The notes under the pieces: model-generated
Told to the model about the DNA's origin: nothing
What the model saw: the letters and a program-made list of their open reading frames with translations, nothing else
The model's database searches: none
In this document: piece after piece, positions 12,057 to 24,238 of the stretch
Position numbering within the stretch: the first letter of the stretch is position 1
Layout: the number at the start of each line of letters is the position of its first letter
Assembly: GCF_012489685.1 (NCBI RefSeq)
Contig: NC_080042.1
Span: 55,356,066 to 55,420,065 of the forward strand
Direction: 5' to 3'
Length of the DNA stretch: 64,000 nucleotides
Origin: Lotus japonicus
Lineage: Eukaryota; Streptophyta; Magnoliopsida; Fabales; Fabaceae
Position numbers and translations under genes: made by a program

Positions 12057-12672
12057 TCGTCCCTTTTCGGGACTCAAAGTGCTTTGGGTTCCAATGGCCA
12101 GTTGGATTACCAAAGCGGTGCTCAGTAGAATGGGCAATTTGTACCCCACACATCGCCAATGAATCCGGTTGTTACGTGGGCTTTTCCGGGGCTAATTTAG
12201 TTCATCGTGAAACTTGTTTCACTTTGTAACTAAATCGCGCCATCAGGAGCTTGTCCCACCCAATAACAAACCGCTTATGGAAGAGTCTTCCAAGTTTCAC
12301 AAAACTTTGATGGTGTGCCTCAATTCACGCACTCTTTCTCTTTGATCCGATTTGCTCCTCTCTGTCTGAATCAAAACCAGTGAAGACAATATAACTTCTA
12401 ATACCAACTTCAAAATAAGAAAATTAGGAAATACAACAACTGAGAAGGGAATCAAATGAAAGATGGAGGAAAAGTTTGAAGGAATTGGAAAATTTGTTGG
12501 CCAGCGATCTTAACCATAGCAACGCTTTACTCGCCAAACTTCCATGGCCAAAACAAAACGTGCCCACCAGAATTCCGCCGCCGGAGTAAAACGTGCTTGA
12601 TTCCAACGCCAACGACATTCTCTCGCCGTCGAACTCCATCGCCAACAACACTAGCTCGCCGCCTACCTTCAA

Positions 12673-12745
12673 AACGTGCTCGCCAAAACCAACACGTGCT
12701 CGCCAAAGCAAACGTGCTCGCCAAAGCAAAAACGTGCCCGCCAGA
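12673..12745. repeat. ACGTGCTCGCCAAA short repeats, right copy
   Basis: Four to five copies of a 16-19 base unit with the core ACGTGCTCGCCAAA, present identically in the left block at 6726-6798. A second minisatellite family inside the same element, just after gag. Confidence 0.75.
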
Positions 12746-12880
12746 ATTCCAACGTCTCGGGATTGGCTCTGCTCCTCATGTATTGTGCTCTGGACAGATT
12801 CCTCGCCTTTGTTCTTTTCTTCGTCATTACCGATCTGCTCTCCCTTGCCTACATGCTTCCCCGATCTGAAACTCCTCCTT

Positions 12881-13696
12881 TTATCGCTGCTTGGGCGACG
12901 TGTCGCCCTTTTCCAACTTCGCGCGCTTTCTTTTGAAAGCGTCGTCCTCCTCATCAAGAATATAAGTGCTGGCGCGAGCATGCATCTCCTCCATCGAACG
13001 CGCCGGCTTACGTGTCAATTTGCTGTTCAACCCTCCCGGTAGCAAACCGTTTTTAAATGCTAAAGCACAAGCTCGAGGCTCCTCGTCCTCAACCTTGACC
13101 GACGCTGCGCTGTACCTTGCCATGTACTCTTTCAGTGATTCTTCTTCTTGCTGGCGAATATTATATAGGTCGTTGATCGTCACCGGCTGATTCTTATTCG
13201 CCGAGAATTGCACTAGAAACTTGGATGAGAAGTCTCTGAAATTTGAAATCGATCCGCGCGGCAAAGTTGTGAACCACGCCATCGCCGTCGATTTGAACGT
13301 CGATGGAAACATCCTGCACTTCACCGCATCTGACGCCGCAATTATCACCATCTTCGTATTAAAATACAGAAGATGATCCTTCGGATCGGAATCTCCGCTG
13401 TAAGAATCCAGAACTAACGTTTTCGTGTTATCCGGAATCGCCACACTCTCGACATCTTCCGAGAACGGACGGAACTCAGCCACGGAATCTGCTTCTCTGC
13501 TTCCATCATCTCGCTGCTCGCGACGGTAGAAATCTAACTTAGCCTGTAGACGCTCATTACGCTGCTGGATGTTGCCCATGCTGCGCATCAAACGGCGCCA
13601 TTGCTCCTGTGTCACCACCGGTTGTTGTTCCGGAGAATCCAGGACCACACGATGAGGCCGCCGTGAATGATGTTGCCTCCTGCGTCGAGTCTCCAT
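12881..13696 (-). CDS. Gypsy gag protein, right copy
   Basis: Structural (capsid) protein of the retroelement. From the Met at METRRRRQ it runs 271 residues; an upstream in-frame Met at 13738 is possible but lies in the leader. An Arg-rich N-terminus is followed by a Gln/Arg-rich helix and, from about residue 95, the retrotransposon gag domain: AMAWFTTLPRGSI, then FLVQFSANK, then IRQQEEESLKEYMARYS. The frame stops after GDTSPKQR with no CCHC zinc knuckle and no protease. A second frame (12424-12981) continues with basic coding-like sequence, suggesting a frameshift near 12890. This copy keeps its leader and primer site. Confidence 0.8.
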   Translation of the reverse strand: METRRRRQHHSRRPHRVVLDSPEQQPVVTQEQWRRLMRSMGNIQQRNERLQAKLDFYRREQRDDGSREADSVAEFRPFSEDVESVAIPDNTKTLVLDSYSGDSDPKDHLLYFNTKMVIIAASDAVKCRMFPSTFKSTAMAWFTTLPRGSISNFRDFSSKFLVQFSANKNQPVTINDLYNIRQQEEESLKEYMARYSAASVKVEDEEPRACALAFKNGLLPGGLNSKLTRKPARSMEEMHARASTYILDEEDDAFKRKRAKLEKGDTSPKQR

Positions 13697-13780
13697 CCAA
13701 ACCAGAAACGATGCAAACTCGATCGGAAAACCAATCACTAGTCACAGAATCAAAATCAGAAAACCAGAGAATTGCCTAAT

Positions 13781-13811
13781 CACGTGGGTTCGATCCCCAC
13801 AGACGGCGCCA
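13781..13811 (-). promoter_or_regulatory. tRNA primer-binding site
   Basis: On the minus strand the sequence starts TGGCGCCGTCTGTGGGGA two bases after the LTR; on the plus strand it contains GGGTTCGATCCCCAC and ends GCGCCA, i.e. a tRNA T-arm and 3' CCA end. It is complementary to the 3' end of a host tRNA that would prime reverse transcription. I do not assign the isoacceptor. The left block lacks this site. Confidence 0.8.
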
Positions 13812-13813
13812 AA

Positions 13814-14092
13814 TGTTCTGGGAATGAACATTGAGGAAAGGTATAGTACCTAAGGGTAGAGAGATTGTGCTAGAGAGAGAGAGTAAGAGAGAGAATGCTG
13901 AATTTCATGTGTTATTTTATCAAATGAGCCAAAAGTCCACTACACTTGATAACTACCTCCTATTTATAGAGCTTGGGTACTACCTATTGGGCCAATTGGG
14001 CCTCCGAGGTCAAGGCCCATCCAAAGGCCAGGGCCCCGCCTCAGGGCGGGATACATGCTGGGCGCTGCCACTCTAGGGGCTCGCCCAGTCCA
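13814..14092 (-). repeat. Right (5') LTR of gypsy element
   Basis: 279 bases with TG...CA ends on the plus strand, ending GCCCAGTCCA immediately before the duplication ACTTC. The minus strand carries a TATAAATA box near 13961-13968. The inner edge is two bases from the primer-binding site, which identifies this as the 5' LTR of a minus-strand element. Confidence 0.85.
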
Positions 14093-15400
14093 ACTTCTTT
14101 ATCAAAATGCTAAGCGCCAAGTATGTTTTTCTTTCACTTTTGTGAACTATCAGTGTATCATCAATCCAAAAAATAGAACCAAAAGATCCTTCTAAAAATT
14201 TCAGAGTGACACCAACCTCAAAATCTGAAGAAAGCCCGTGCAGTCGTGCACCATACTCCAACAACTCTTCAGATAAATGATGAACTTTTTTATTTCAAGA
14301 AAAGTGAGAAAGGGGAGAATAGAAATCTCCCAAATAGAAGACAGAAGGCACAAAATCATACTATACATATAGGAATATCATATCCTTCTTTCTTTTGTAA
14401 GGTAGATCATGCGTGAACTGCATTTTTAATAGTAAATTGGTTATTAATGAATCTTTACCTCTCTGGAAATGGGCCATTGCAGATCAACTGGGAGCTGAAT
14501 CACATCATAAGATTTACTTCCTATCGGAATCGCCCTGTACAAAAATTAAGCACATTGCAAACATCACTCTCAACTTACACCTCTGCATCCATATGAAATT
14601 AAGAGAAGTTTGCCTTACCAACTTTTAAGACACCAACGGATGTGCGGAGATGATTCACTAAACAAAATTCAATGAACAGAAATTGAAAGAACTAATCAAC
14701 GAATCGAGCCCAAAATTGAAACTAATTGTACCTAATCTCATGCGACTGAAAACCTTGCAAAACAGTGAACACAACATCATATAGAATAAGAACAGTGATG
14801 TGAAAAATAAAAGAAATCAAAGAAGTAAAGAGGAGTCTTTGGGCTCACTGAAACGGGGTAGCAGAGATCAAGCGTCTGAAACCCCAGCGGAACATACGAC
14901 ACCTACACGGTGAAGAAGAAAACTTACAATGACTGAACCTCAGCAGATCGCAAACGATATCAAGGATGATTTTGAACCTTAGCAGATCACAAACGAAATC
15001 AATTAACACCGTGATGAACCCATCCGAGGCGCACAGCAGCGAAGGAGCAAGAAATCCAAGGCGGAAGAGCGGTGCTGAGATGAATCCAGTATACAGCAGC
15101 GGCAGAGTAAGATATTGAGGGCAGGGGAAGCGGCGAAGAAATCGAAGGCGCAGAGAAAGATACCCATTAAACAAAACACTTGGAAGATTATTGTGCTGGG
15201 TTGGGAGAGAGATCAAAGTTGTGGTGAAGAAGAAACATGCGATAAAAGGAATGGAAGAAGAAAGTTAAAAAAAAGGTGAAAACAATTTCGTTCGTTTCAG
15301 ATGAATGGAAGAGTGAAAGTCTGATGCAATTGGAAACCCAAATACTTGTAATCAACGACTGAGATCTAATTTTAATTCTTTATTTGTGTTAATACAAACC
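14093..15400 (-). other. Host DNA right of gypsy element, exon-like frames
   Basis: Host sequence resumes after the target duplication. Two minus-strand stretches look coding: 14093-14264 (ELLEYGARLHGLSSDFEVGV, then a hydrophobic and Lys-rich part) and 14845-15216 (123 residues, Leu/Arg/Phe-rich, perhaps a 5' leader). I recognise neither. Strand and context fit captured exons in the minus-strand Helitron interval. A 71-codon plus frame at 14413-14628 is probably chance. Confidence 0.35.
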
Positions 15401-16461
15401 TTTCAAATTTCCCTTCTTCATGTTCTAGGTGCAAATTATCATTGTCTTAATGATAAATTAATGATGTGAATGGAGTGAACACCAATTTAATATTTTAACT
15501 TCATTTCTCCTATAGAATTAACCCTCTAAGTAATGAAGATTAATGAGTAACTAACAAATGTTAGGAATTAAGATCAGTTACGTAACAAAGATACTATTTT
15601 TGAACTTGAATAATATAGATACTTAACTTACTAAAATAAAGTGTCTCGAATAAATATATATTAATAGAGGTTTTAGAATATGAACCTTTTTTTTCTAAAG
15701 CACGACTTTATTTCATGAAAATAAAAGATATAAGACCAAGACCAACTCTCTCATATAGGTAAAGTGAAACCAAAACATGCACGACCCAAACCATTCCAAA
15801 ATAAACCAAAAGAGGCAACCCTAGAAAATCTATACCTACTCCTATCGAAGAAAATCTATGTCATGAATTTTCTTGATACTTTTAAATTTAAGTTATGTGT
15901 CCTTTGTTTTAATATTTTATAGGTAAATGCACAAATGCATTTCAAAGCTGGCGATATAGCATTCTCTAGAGTCACACATCGTAAAGGATAAAAAATCCTA
16001 TTTGAAATAGTGATGACAACAATTCTCATAGTACTTCAAATTTAGTTTATAAAGAAGTCTTTTCCATGTCATATGAAGATCTTTTTGCAAGAAAAGTAAA
16101 ATGATATGTTCTCAGTTTTATTCGCAATGTAATTATTCCAATAACAAAAAAAAAAAATCCAGTGTCTATTTTCAGCACATACATGTTATTTCAACTCCCT
16201 ATAATATGTTTCAAAAAAAAACTCATTGTAATAATCTATTCAATAGATAAAAAAAAACATCAATCAAACATTTAGGAAAGCAACGACAAAAGATGAAAAA
16301 AAAATAGCGACTCAAAAAAAAAACATTCAGTACTAGAAAACCTTACAAATTTATGATATCTTATATCTAATTAAAATAAAATTTGTTCTTTTAATCCGCA
16401 AAATATATTTTCAAAATAACACATATTTAAAAAAAATCACACAAAACAAAAATGAATATTC

Positions 16462-16491
16462 CCCGTGCATCGCACGGGTAAAAAATACTAG
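16462..16491 (+). mobile_element. Helitron 3' terminus, plus strand
   Basis: A perfect hairpin CCCGTGC-ATC-GCACGGG (16462-16478) is followed by TAAAAAATACTAG and then T, a textbook Helitron 3' end. The element lies to the left. Its 5' end is not clear; A|TCTATACCTACTCC near 15826 is one candidate, giving a ~0.67-kb non-autonomous copy. Confidence 0.7.
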
Positions 16492-17717
16492 TTCGTAATA
16501 AAAAAATTAACATTTACTATTAGAAGTTAGGATATTTTTTTTACCCAAAGAGACACAAGTAAGAGCATTTTACCAAATGGACCATAAAAAACTACATACT
16601 TTTACTATCAAGTGAGGGTATTTAGTAATGTGCGATACAAGTGAGGTCATTTTTTTACTAAATGGACCATTTAAAACCACATACTTTTACTACTCAATTT
16701 TTTTCTAATGAGTTTTGTCAAAATTAAGTGAGGGCATTTGCCCTCAGCTCCTAACATGGATCCGACATTGATTGGCTTCATCTCTATCCAATGTGAAACT
16801 CTAACCATTTTTAACTTTTTATTACTCAAAATGTTGTAACTTCAATATTTGTTTCTTTACTTTGGGTTTTTGAGTTCATCCTTCTTCATGTACTCGAAAA
16901 AGAAATCTGCTATATGTAAATTTAAATAGTGATATATTCATTATATTGTTTCTCTTATCTTATATTATGTTATAATTAAAGGAAGCAACCCATTATTTGA
17001 GAAACATTATACTTCATTTCTCTATTACAAGTCACTTTTACCTAATTCTCTAAATTAAGAAAATTAGTTATTAGTAATAATTTTGTACTTCGACCGTTTT
17101 AAAATAATTGTCCACTTAGAAAACAAAAATGTTTCATAATAACTATTCACTTAAAATTTTGTTGAATGTCTCTTAGTAAGATTGAGTTTGTTATTACTCT
17201 TATCTCATAGAAATAAAGAGTGGAAACTTGACCATAAGAGAATAAGGTTGTAAGAAAACGACTAGGATTAACGAGCGCGGAAGTAGATGATGAGAAAAAA
17301 AAATACAAATGGATTTGAAAATCCCCATGAGGGGGACGAGCCCCTCACAACACTTAAGAAAATAGAATCGAAACTAGTTCAGATACCAACTTTAATCTGA
17401 TGAAAATATTTTTGTGCATATTTTATCAATATGCTTGTACAATTTATAGACATACCAAAGAGATAAAAACTAAATCTATTTTTATCTTAATAGATACTAA
17501 TCTAAAATAGAGAAACTAGATACTAATCTGAAACAGATAAACTATATCTAAATCTTACCTCAATTTCTATAAGATATGACTAATAACAAACTTAATCTTA
17601 AAGAGATATTCAACAAATTCCAAGTGAGAATCAGGTAATGTTTTCCCTTATAATACACCTACGAGGAGAATAAATGTTGAAAGTTAAAAATATACTTTAA
17701 AAGATAAAATTCCACAA
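16492..17717. other. AT-rich intergenic DNA
   Basis: No coding-like frame and no element ends I can support. The phrases GTGAGGGCATTTG/GTGAGGGTATTTAG and ACTACATACTTTTACT recur within 16560-16740, a small local duplication. Confidence 0.4.
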
Positions 17718-19300
17718 GTGTAACACCTCAATTTCTCAATTGAGGATCACATTAGTATCCCAACAAAGTCTAGAGATAAACTTTAATCTTCCAAAATATT
17801 AGGGTCTTTTTCCGAAACCACTCATCATCAAGACAAGTGGATCCGAGAAATTCTTTTTATAATATATTATAATATTACTTAATATTATTTGAATTGTATT
17901 GCTAGTTGATTTGGAATTAATTGCTTCATTATGTGATTATGTGAGGTGTTATAAATTTATATATACAAATATATATGTGCATAATATATTTATATATTTT
18001 ATGGATTATTGATTTTTGGTGAAAAAAAAATAATTTACTTAATTATTGAGTGTATGCATGATGCATGCATGCATATTTTCCTTAGGGAAAATAATTGTTT
18101 GGGTAATATTAGTGGATAAAAATATTTTGTTAAATAAAAGTAATTATAATTAGTTTCATTTTCTTGATTATGGAGGAAAAAATAATTTAAAAAAGGGATT
18201 ATATTAATTAAAAATAAGAATTTTATTAAATAAAAATAGGGGTTTTACTTATATAAATAGATAGATAAATAAAATAAAAAATGTTTTTTGTTAAACTAAT
18301 TTAAGAATCTGAAAATTTGTTTGAAGATGTGGTTCAAGGATTATTTCGAACCTCAAAAATTTATTTTGGAATTTATTATGAGGTGTCAGATTTAAATTTA
18401 GTTTTTGAGCAGATAACGTTATTTTTATTAAAAAATTGGAGATAAAGGTGGGAAATTAGAGGAGAAGTAAATTTTGAATTATATTCAGAGATAATAACTG
18501 TAGATATTATCTAAACGATAATTACATTTATTTTAATAAATATTTTTAGGAGAATTATCTTTAAGGGAGTCTTTTTAAAATGAAATATGAGTATATCTCC
18601 TTTTTAATTCAAAAGTAATTCGGAACATTAAAAGATAATAATTAAAAAGTTGATAAAAATGTTTTTTGTTGATTATATTTTTCCTTATTATTTATTGTTA
18701 TATCTAAGCTTGCTTCGTATATATTAAATTAGGTCATTTATTTTAATTTTGACTTAATCTTAAATGAGTTACATATACGAGAGTTATCTTTATTATTGAC
18801 TTTCCTTTATTTTCATGCATAAAATTAAATCCATATTTTGATTTTTGAGGAGTCAGAAGATAGAATTATATCTTAAAACTCAATTTATATCATTTTTTAG
18901 AAAAGATGAAGATTTTACTCAAAGATAAGTTGTGAGAAGAAACAAAATAAGCACCCTATATTAAATAGGCTATGCGCATAGAAGCTTGAGGAAAGGGTAG
19001 AAAGTTTCATATAAATATAGGTTTTTGGTTGAGAGAAAATTCACTATTAGGGAGCTGCTCTTACCCTTACGTAAAAACATACTTGAGGAATAATCAACCC
19101 TCAAGCACAATTACTTTTCTCTTGGTTGAAACCCTCATTCATCACCTGAGAGAATTCATACTTTTGTTTCTTCTATTCCAAGCAACGAGGGTGACAAGTG
19201 TATGCATTAATACCTGAGGAGGTAACCGTAACTCGATTCTAGAGTGTCTATATGGGTCTTATGAGCCTATCTACCCTTTGCATGTGTTTGAGGTGAAGGT
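17718..19300. mobile_element. Possible long LTR or LTR fragment
   Basis: Begins TGTAACACCTCAATTTCTC, the same kind of terminus (TGTAACRCC..ATTTCTC) as the better supported solo LTR at 49273 and as many long plant gypsy LTRs. AT-rich DNA follows, then GC-richer transcribed-looking sequence around 19020-19280. I found no convincing CA end or target duplication, so this may be truncated. Confidence 0.35.
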
Positions 19301-19621
19301 TAAAGATGACAACGGGTAGAATCGATCACGAGTTTTACAATTACTAAACCCATGCCCAAACCCCAGAACCCAAAACCAAACTCAAACCCTTATTGGCGAT
19401 AAAATGAAATTCATGCTCAAACCCATTACTTACGTGAAATAGCAACACCTCCCAAAACCCGATCCATAACCTATTTTCATAAAAAAAATGAAATTCATAG
19501 AAAGAAAGAAAACAAATACTATTCACCATCCTCATCCATCACCAAAGTGAGACGACAATAGTTTAGAGTTTACTTTCTCAAACATACAAAAGTACGATTA
19601 ATCATCAAACACTAAGAACAA

Positions 19622-19657
<36 letters not shown>

Positions 19658-19970
19658 GGTTTTTTTTTGTAATTTTATGTTTTGAGTATCATTGGGTTTG
19701 GGTTCGGGCGGGTATATGCATGAATTTAACTAATACCAAACCCAAACTCATAAACTGCTACAGTAACGGGAAAAGCCCAAACACAAATCAAGTCAACTCA
19801 GATTTTGTCCGTCAAATCGGATTGGGTTCGTACGGGTACCCATAGATTTGGTTAAAATTGTTATCCCTAGTGAAGGTGTTTTAGTTCGATGTTGTTTGAA
19901 TGATTTGATTACGTATAGCAAAACCTAATATTAACAAATTACAATTTTTTATTTAAGCACATATATTGTT
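19301..19970. other. Intergenic DNA with (AT)n microsatellite
   Basis: Contains an (AT)n run at about 19627-19654. On either side, the phrases ACCCATGCCCAAACCC and GGGTTTGGGTTCGGGCGGG are roughly self-complementary, suggesting a small fold-back element from ~19310 to ~19860. No coding sequence. Confidence 0.35.
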
Positions 19971-21240
19971 GAATTCGTATGAGTTATGAAATTTCATAGG
20001 AAAAAATATACATTAAAACTTAGGGAATTTCACAAGACACACATTAATAGTTTAAATTTGTTGAGTCATTAATCAAGTAATAATTAATATTAACAATAAA
20101 CTTTAAAAGTTAAAGATCATTCAATAAAAAAACCATATTCATTTCATTTTGGACTTCATTCATTAATGTTAATTAGTCTATAATTTTCTACTATTAATCT
20201 CAAAATTATTTTAAATTAATTTATTGTTATTTAATTCATATGAGTTATGGAATGTCATAGGGGTGAACTTAATATTAAATATGATATCACTAAAAAAATA
20301 TACATAATAAGTAAATAAAAAAATAACAAACATGTGATGCCAAAAAAATCCTCCCCTTGAACTTCCTCCATTAATGTTATCCTATACTAGCTTTCTACTA
20401 CTAACCTCAAAATTATTTTAAATAAATTTATTATTATTTATTTTGTATGATTTATGGAATGTCATAGAGTACACTTAATATTAAATATGATATAACCCAA
20501 AAATATTATACATAAATACCAAAATAATATCACAATATCACAAACATGTGATGCAAAAGAAAAAAAATCGACTAATGTCAATAAAAACCTCAATTCTATC
20601 TCTTTCCCCTTGAATGTCCTCCCTCAATGTTAGTTTTTAACTTTCAACTAATTTATTATTATTTAGTGTATATGATTTATGGAATACCATAGCGTAAACT
20701 TAATATTAAATATGATATCACTAAAAAAATATACAAAACTACCAAAATAAATATCACAAACATGTGATGCAAAAAGAAAAGGAAAACCATCTCTATCTCT
20801 TTACTTCCTTCATCGATGTTAGTCTTACAACTTTCTACTATTAACCTCAAAATTGTTTTAAATGGTTTTATTATTATTTAATTCATTTGAGTTATGGAAG
20901 GTCATAGGACAAAATTAATATTAAATATGATATCACTAAAAAAATATATATAGGGAATTTCATAAGACAAGTTTAGATTTGTTGAAATATTAATCAACTA
21001 ATAATTAATATAAATAAAAAATCTTAAAAGTTAAGGTCATTCAATAAAAAACTCCCCTAACCCTTCCTCTTGATCTTCCTTTATCAATGTCATTCTATGA
21101 ACTTATACTATTAACTTCAAATTGCTCAAAAAAAAAAAACTATTAACTTCAAATTATTATAAATAAATTTATTATTATTTATTTCAAGGGTTATAAACCT
21201 CAAAAAGACAAACTTAATATTAAATAAGATCTTAAAAAAA
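19970..21240. repeat. ~215-bp imperfect tandem repeat, about six units
   Basis: The phrase GTTATGGAATGTCATAG and its variants recur at about 19982, 20243, 20451, 20672, 20889 and 21188, each followed by AACTTAATATTAAATATGATATCAC and later by CTACTATTAACCTCAAAATTATTTTAAA. Spacing is 208-221 bases in the middle units and longer at the edges. The array lies just inside a Helitron 3' hairpin and is probably part of that element. Confidence 0.8.
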
Positions 21241-21513
21241 ATACTACTTCTATCTGTAAAGTACAATAAAATTGTTATATCAAAAGAATAAATTCAAAAC
21301 ATCAATTAGATAAATAAGGACAAACAACAAAAATAAAAAAGACAAGTACACTCATAAAAAAACCTACGGCAAAAAAACACAATTTTAAAAACATATATTA
21401 ACACTTCGAAAAAAAACCTAACTATCACAAAAAATATTGTTTTTTCTCTTTTTCATATGAATAAATAATTTTAAAAAAACATAAAAAAACACAATACAAA
21501 ATAAAAAGAATGT

Positions 21514-21531
21514 CCCCGTGCAACGCACGGG
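21514..21531 (+). mobile_element. Decayed Helitron 3' hairpin, plus strand
   Basis: CCCGTGC-AAC-GCACGGG is a perfect hairpin followed by TAAAAAGAATTATC where CTAG would be expected. The upstream bases (ACACAATACAAAATAAAAAGAATGT) parallel those before the intact end at 16491. So this is the same family with its last bases mutated or deleted. Confidence 0.55.
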
Positions 21532-22341
21532 TAAAAAGAATTATCAATTTTTCTTTTTATTTACTTGATAATAGAATGTGCAATTTGGACATTAAATAGG
21601 AATAAAAAGGACTTATATTTAACCATTAATCATTCAAATAAATGCTACATTAAATATCAATAGTATAATGAATGAGGTAAAATCACACTTCTGAATTTCT
21701 ACACTATGGTACATTCATATCATGTGTTTGCAACAAAAATAAATGTACAGAGACACAATGTCACCATGCAACTCCTCACTCCCCATCCCCCAGCTTTACA
21801 CGACCATAAAGGAGAAAACTTAACATTTAAACCATTACACATCTCAATTCTTATGAATATGATAAACTCATCTCACTTCAAGGCCAAAACCTTTTCTCTT
21901 CTACAATCCACCGCTTGTTTTCATGTCTCACATTCACTGATGTACAAATTGATTTTGGAGAGCCAACCATGAACGGTGCACCAGATAAAGGAGGAAGCAA
22001 GAGTCAATGCGTATACTCCTTCTGCACTGTTTCATAAGCGAAATAATTTATTCTCTCCCTTAGTTCCCCCCAACAATTGGATACAATAAGAAATAGTCAA
22101 ACACTATACTCCTTAGTCCATGGTCGAAAGATGGAAAAAATATATGAACCTTGATTAAATGAGTATAAGTTGAAATATGGTCCCATATAAACCACATCAC
22201 CATACAAATAGAGGAGCATGGAGGTCATCAGTATATAACCATATTTCTATATGATACCTTGCAAACAAATAAACACTGGATAATAATAAGAGAATAATGG
22301 TTGAATGAGACAAATTACTTAGCAAATAGATAACCACAAAC

Positions 22342-22446
22342 CTCCATAGAGCTAGAGAAGTAGAGGCTTTTTGCACGATTCAGATTGAGCTTCAAAGAAC
22401 CAATAGAAAAGGGCCCTCCCACGATCTTCATTAACAGTGATATAAC
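22342..22446 (-). pseudogene. Serine carboxypeptidase-like exon with nonsense codon
   Basis: An exon with acceptor TTTTCAG and donor GG|GTTTG-type, 105 bases. It reads [20 protein letters not shown], then [19 protein letters not shown]. This is the start of the S10 serine carboxypeptidase domain, normally [17 protein letters not shown]...KPLLLWLNGGPGCSS. The Trp codon is TAG here and the Asn codon is TAT, so the fragment cannot give a working enzyme; catalytic Ser, Asp and His exons were not seen nearby. Splice phases are those of the family, which suggests capture of genomic DNA rather than cDNA. It lies on the same strand as the Helitron ends around it. Confidence 0.75.
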
Positions 22447-22576
22447 CTGAAAAGTGTGAGAATGATTCTTTATTGAAGGAAGTAGTTAAAAAAGACATAG
22501 GGACTGGATAGGCAGAATAACATTCATATTAGAAACTAAAATCGACATCTTTGGAAAACACATTGCATTTACAATT

Positions 22577-22631
22577 CTATATTGCTTTCACAACTGTTGA
22601 CTTTCCACGTGCCAAATGGCCTATGGTGCCT
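22577..22631 (-). pseudogene. eIF2-gamma P-loop fragment
   Basis: The minus strand reads GTIGHLARGKSTVVKAI then a stop. This closely resembles the G1/P-loop of translation initiation factor eIF2 gamma (GTIGHVAHGKSTVVKAISG), the GTPase subunit that carries initiator tRNA. Only ~17 residues match; upstream and downstream sequence is not alignable by eye. Another probable captured scrap near the carboxypeptidase exon. Confidence 0.55.
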
Positions 22632-24238
22632 GAAAGGTTACCATATTATTCATCGGGAATCAGGATTAACAGCCATCAACTAATCCTATTCAAACTTGAC
22701 TGCGATGAACTACTGCATCAAACTCAACCAAAGGACCAACATGAGGAGAATCACTACATGGATTCATGATGTAGTAACAGGCAAGGTAATGATCCTAGTC
22801 ATGGAGAAAATAGAGACATAAAGTTAAAAAGTATGCATCTAATTAATGACAAAATAGTAAATATATTACTAAAGGTCAAAATTGTGCAAGAATTTAAAAG
22901 GAAACAGGGCCCAACGCCCAACATTTCGTGATGGCCATGGCTGATATCTCATTCAAATTGAAAATAACAACCCATGACAACCAAAGTTTTCAAAAATATC
23001 AACCCAATTATGTCATTTTGTCACCCTTCATCAAAATTTTAAGCAAAGTGAAAATGCACCAACTTTCATCAAGTATACTATAGTTTAAGCAACGAATTTA
23101 TCTTAGAGGAAGCTAGAAACAGAGGTGACAACATTAACTACCATTCTCAATTAAATAGAAACAGAAAGATCCCCATAAGTTAGAATGCTGCTTATAGCAA
23201 TTGAATTGATAGGACTGGGTATATCAAAAAATAAACTATGGATGCGAAATAGAGATATGGGGATAAAATGTTATCTGCAAGCATGAAATATGATTTTATA
23301 AGAAATGCTTGCAAGAATTAAATTGAAAAAAAACAATCAGTAGTGGGAGGATTTGAAGTTGAAACTCACAATCCAATAGACGCAGCTGGTAGAGGGATGA
23401 TATTCAAACATGAGATGCTTCTGAACTGAAATTGCTAGTGCTGAAAATTATGGAAGGAAGGAAAATGTCAAGCATAAATAAATTATTGATATAGAAGGAA
23501 CATAACATTGCACAGAAGCAGAACCAAATTGGACGAATGGGACACGAAAACTACTAAACTGATTGCACATGAATTCCTTCCTTTATAACCTTAGAGTGTT
23601 ACCAAAATGGAGATGCTGCAATTCCATATAAGTTTTGATATCTCAGCTACAATTAATTAGATGTATGTTCATACAATCAAGTATGAAATCAATCCCAGAC
23701 CACCTGAACTGAACATATATATTGATTAGAGTATGAGGAAGAGAGAACTTACAGTTACAGAAGACGTTGGGATCGAAATGTCTTCCGCTTCTCTTCGATC
23801 TCACAACCCCGCCGAAAGGAAATCAACAAATGGCGAAGGCTCGCTGGTTCTTCTTGTTGCAAAATGCATATGCAGGTTTATAAGATAATAATGGCTTAAC
23901 TTGAGCCGCATATGAAAGTGAAGAAAAAGAAGCTAATAACAACATAATGGACAAATCAAGAGGATTCTGTTCGCTACAGCTACAAAATGAGAAATCAAGG
24001 GTTCACCACTCGGTGTTCAATGGTGCTTGTTATTTCACTCGCCCTCATCCCTTTTAGATGACAGATGAAATAGCCAAAACAGGAAAATTGCAAACAAAGG
24101 AATCAAATGGTGATTTTAAGAGCAAAAGAAGAAGGCGTCCCACGGGTACCACTTCGATTCGAATTGCTGCCACCATTGATGAATTAGCCTGAGAGAAGGG
24201 AGGAGGAGAAGAAATGGTGGAGAAGAAGTTGTTCTCAC

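Larger units (their letters stand above)
6431..14092 (-). mobile_element. Rearranged Ty3/gypsy element, Tat/Ogre-like
   Basis: The unit starts TGTT at 6431 and ends CCA at 14092 and is flanked by the 5-base duplication ACTTC (6426-6430 and 14093-14097), so it looks like one insertion. Reading the minus strand from the right: LTR (13814-14092), primer site, gag, a break at 12407, an antisense gene and minisatellites, a second LTR copy (7763-8039), and a second gag block (6460-7762) that ends 29 bases from the left terminus. Protease, reverse transcriptase, RNase H and integrase are absent, so the element is non-autonomous. Antisense genes and tandem repeats between pol and the 3' LTR are known in the Tat lineage (Grande, RIRE2, Ogre), hence the assignment. 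The duplicated blocks look identical, which argues for very recent insertion. Confidence 0.8.

Noticed and set aside
12395..12411. Copia-like primer site TGGTATTAGAAG on the minus strand at the gypsy break
   Set aside because: Only a partial match to TGGTATCAGAGC and no LTR adjoins it; treated as chance at the rearrangement junction.
13781..13811. Possible tRNA gene (GGGTTCGATCCCCAC...GCGCCA)
   Set aside because: Only the 3' third of a tRNA, directly beside an LTR and ending in CCA; it is the primer-binding site.
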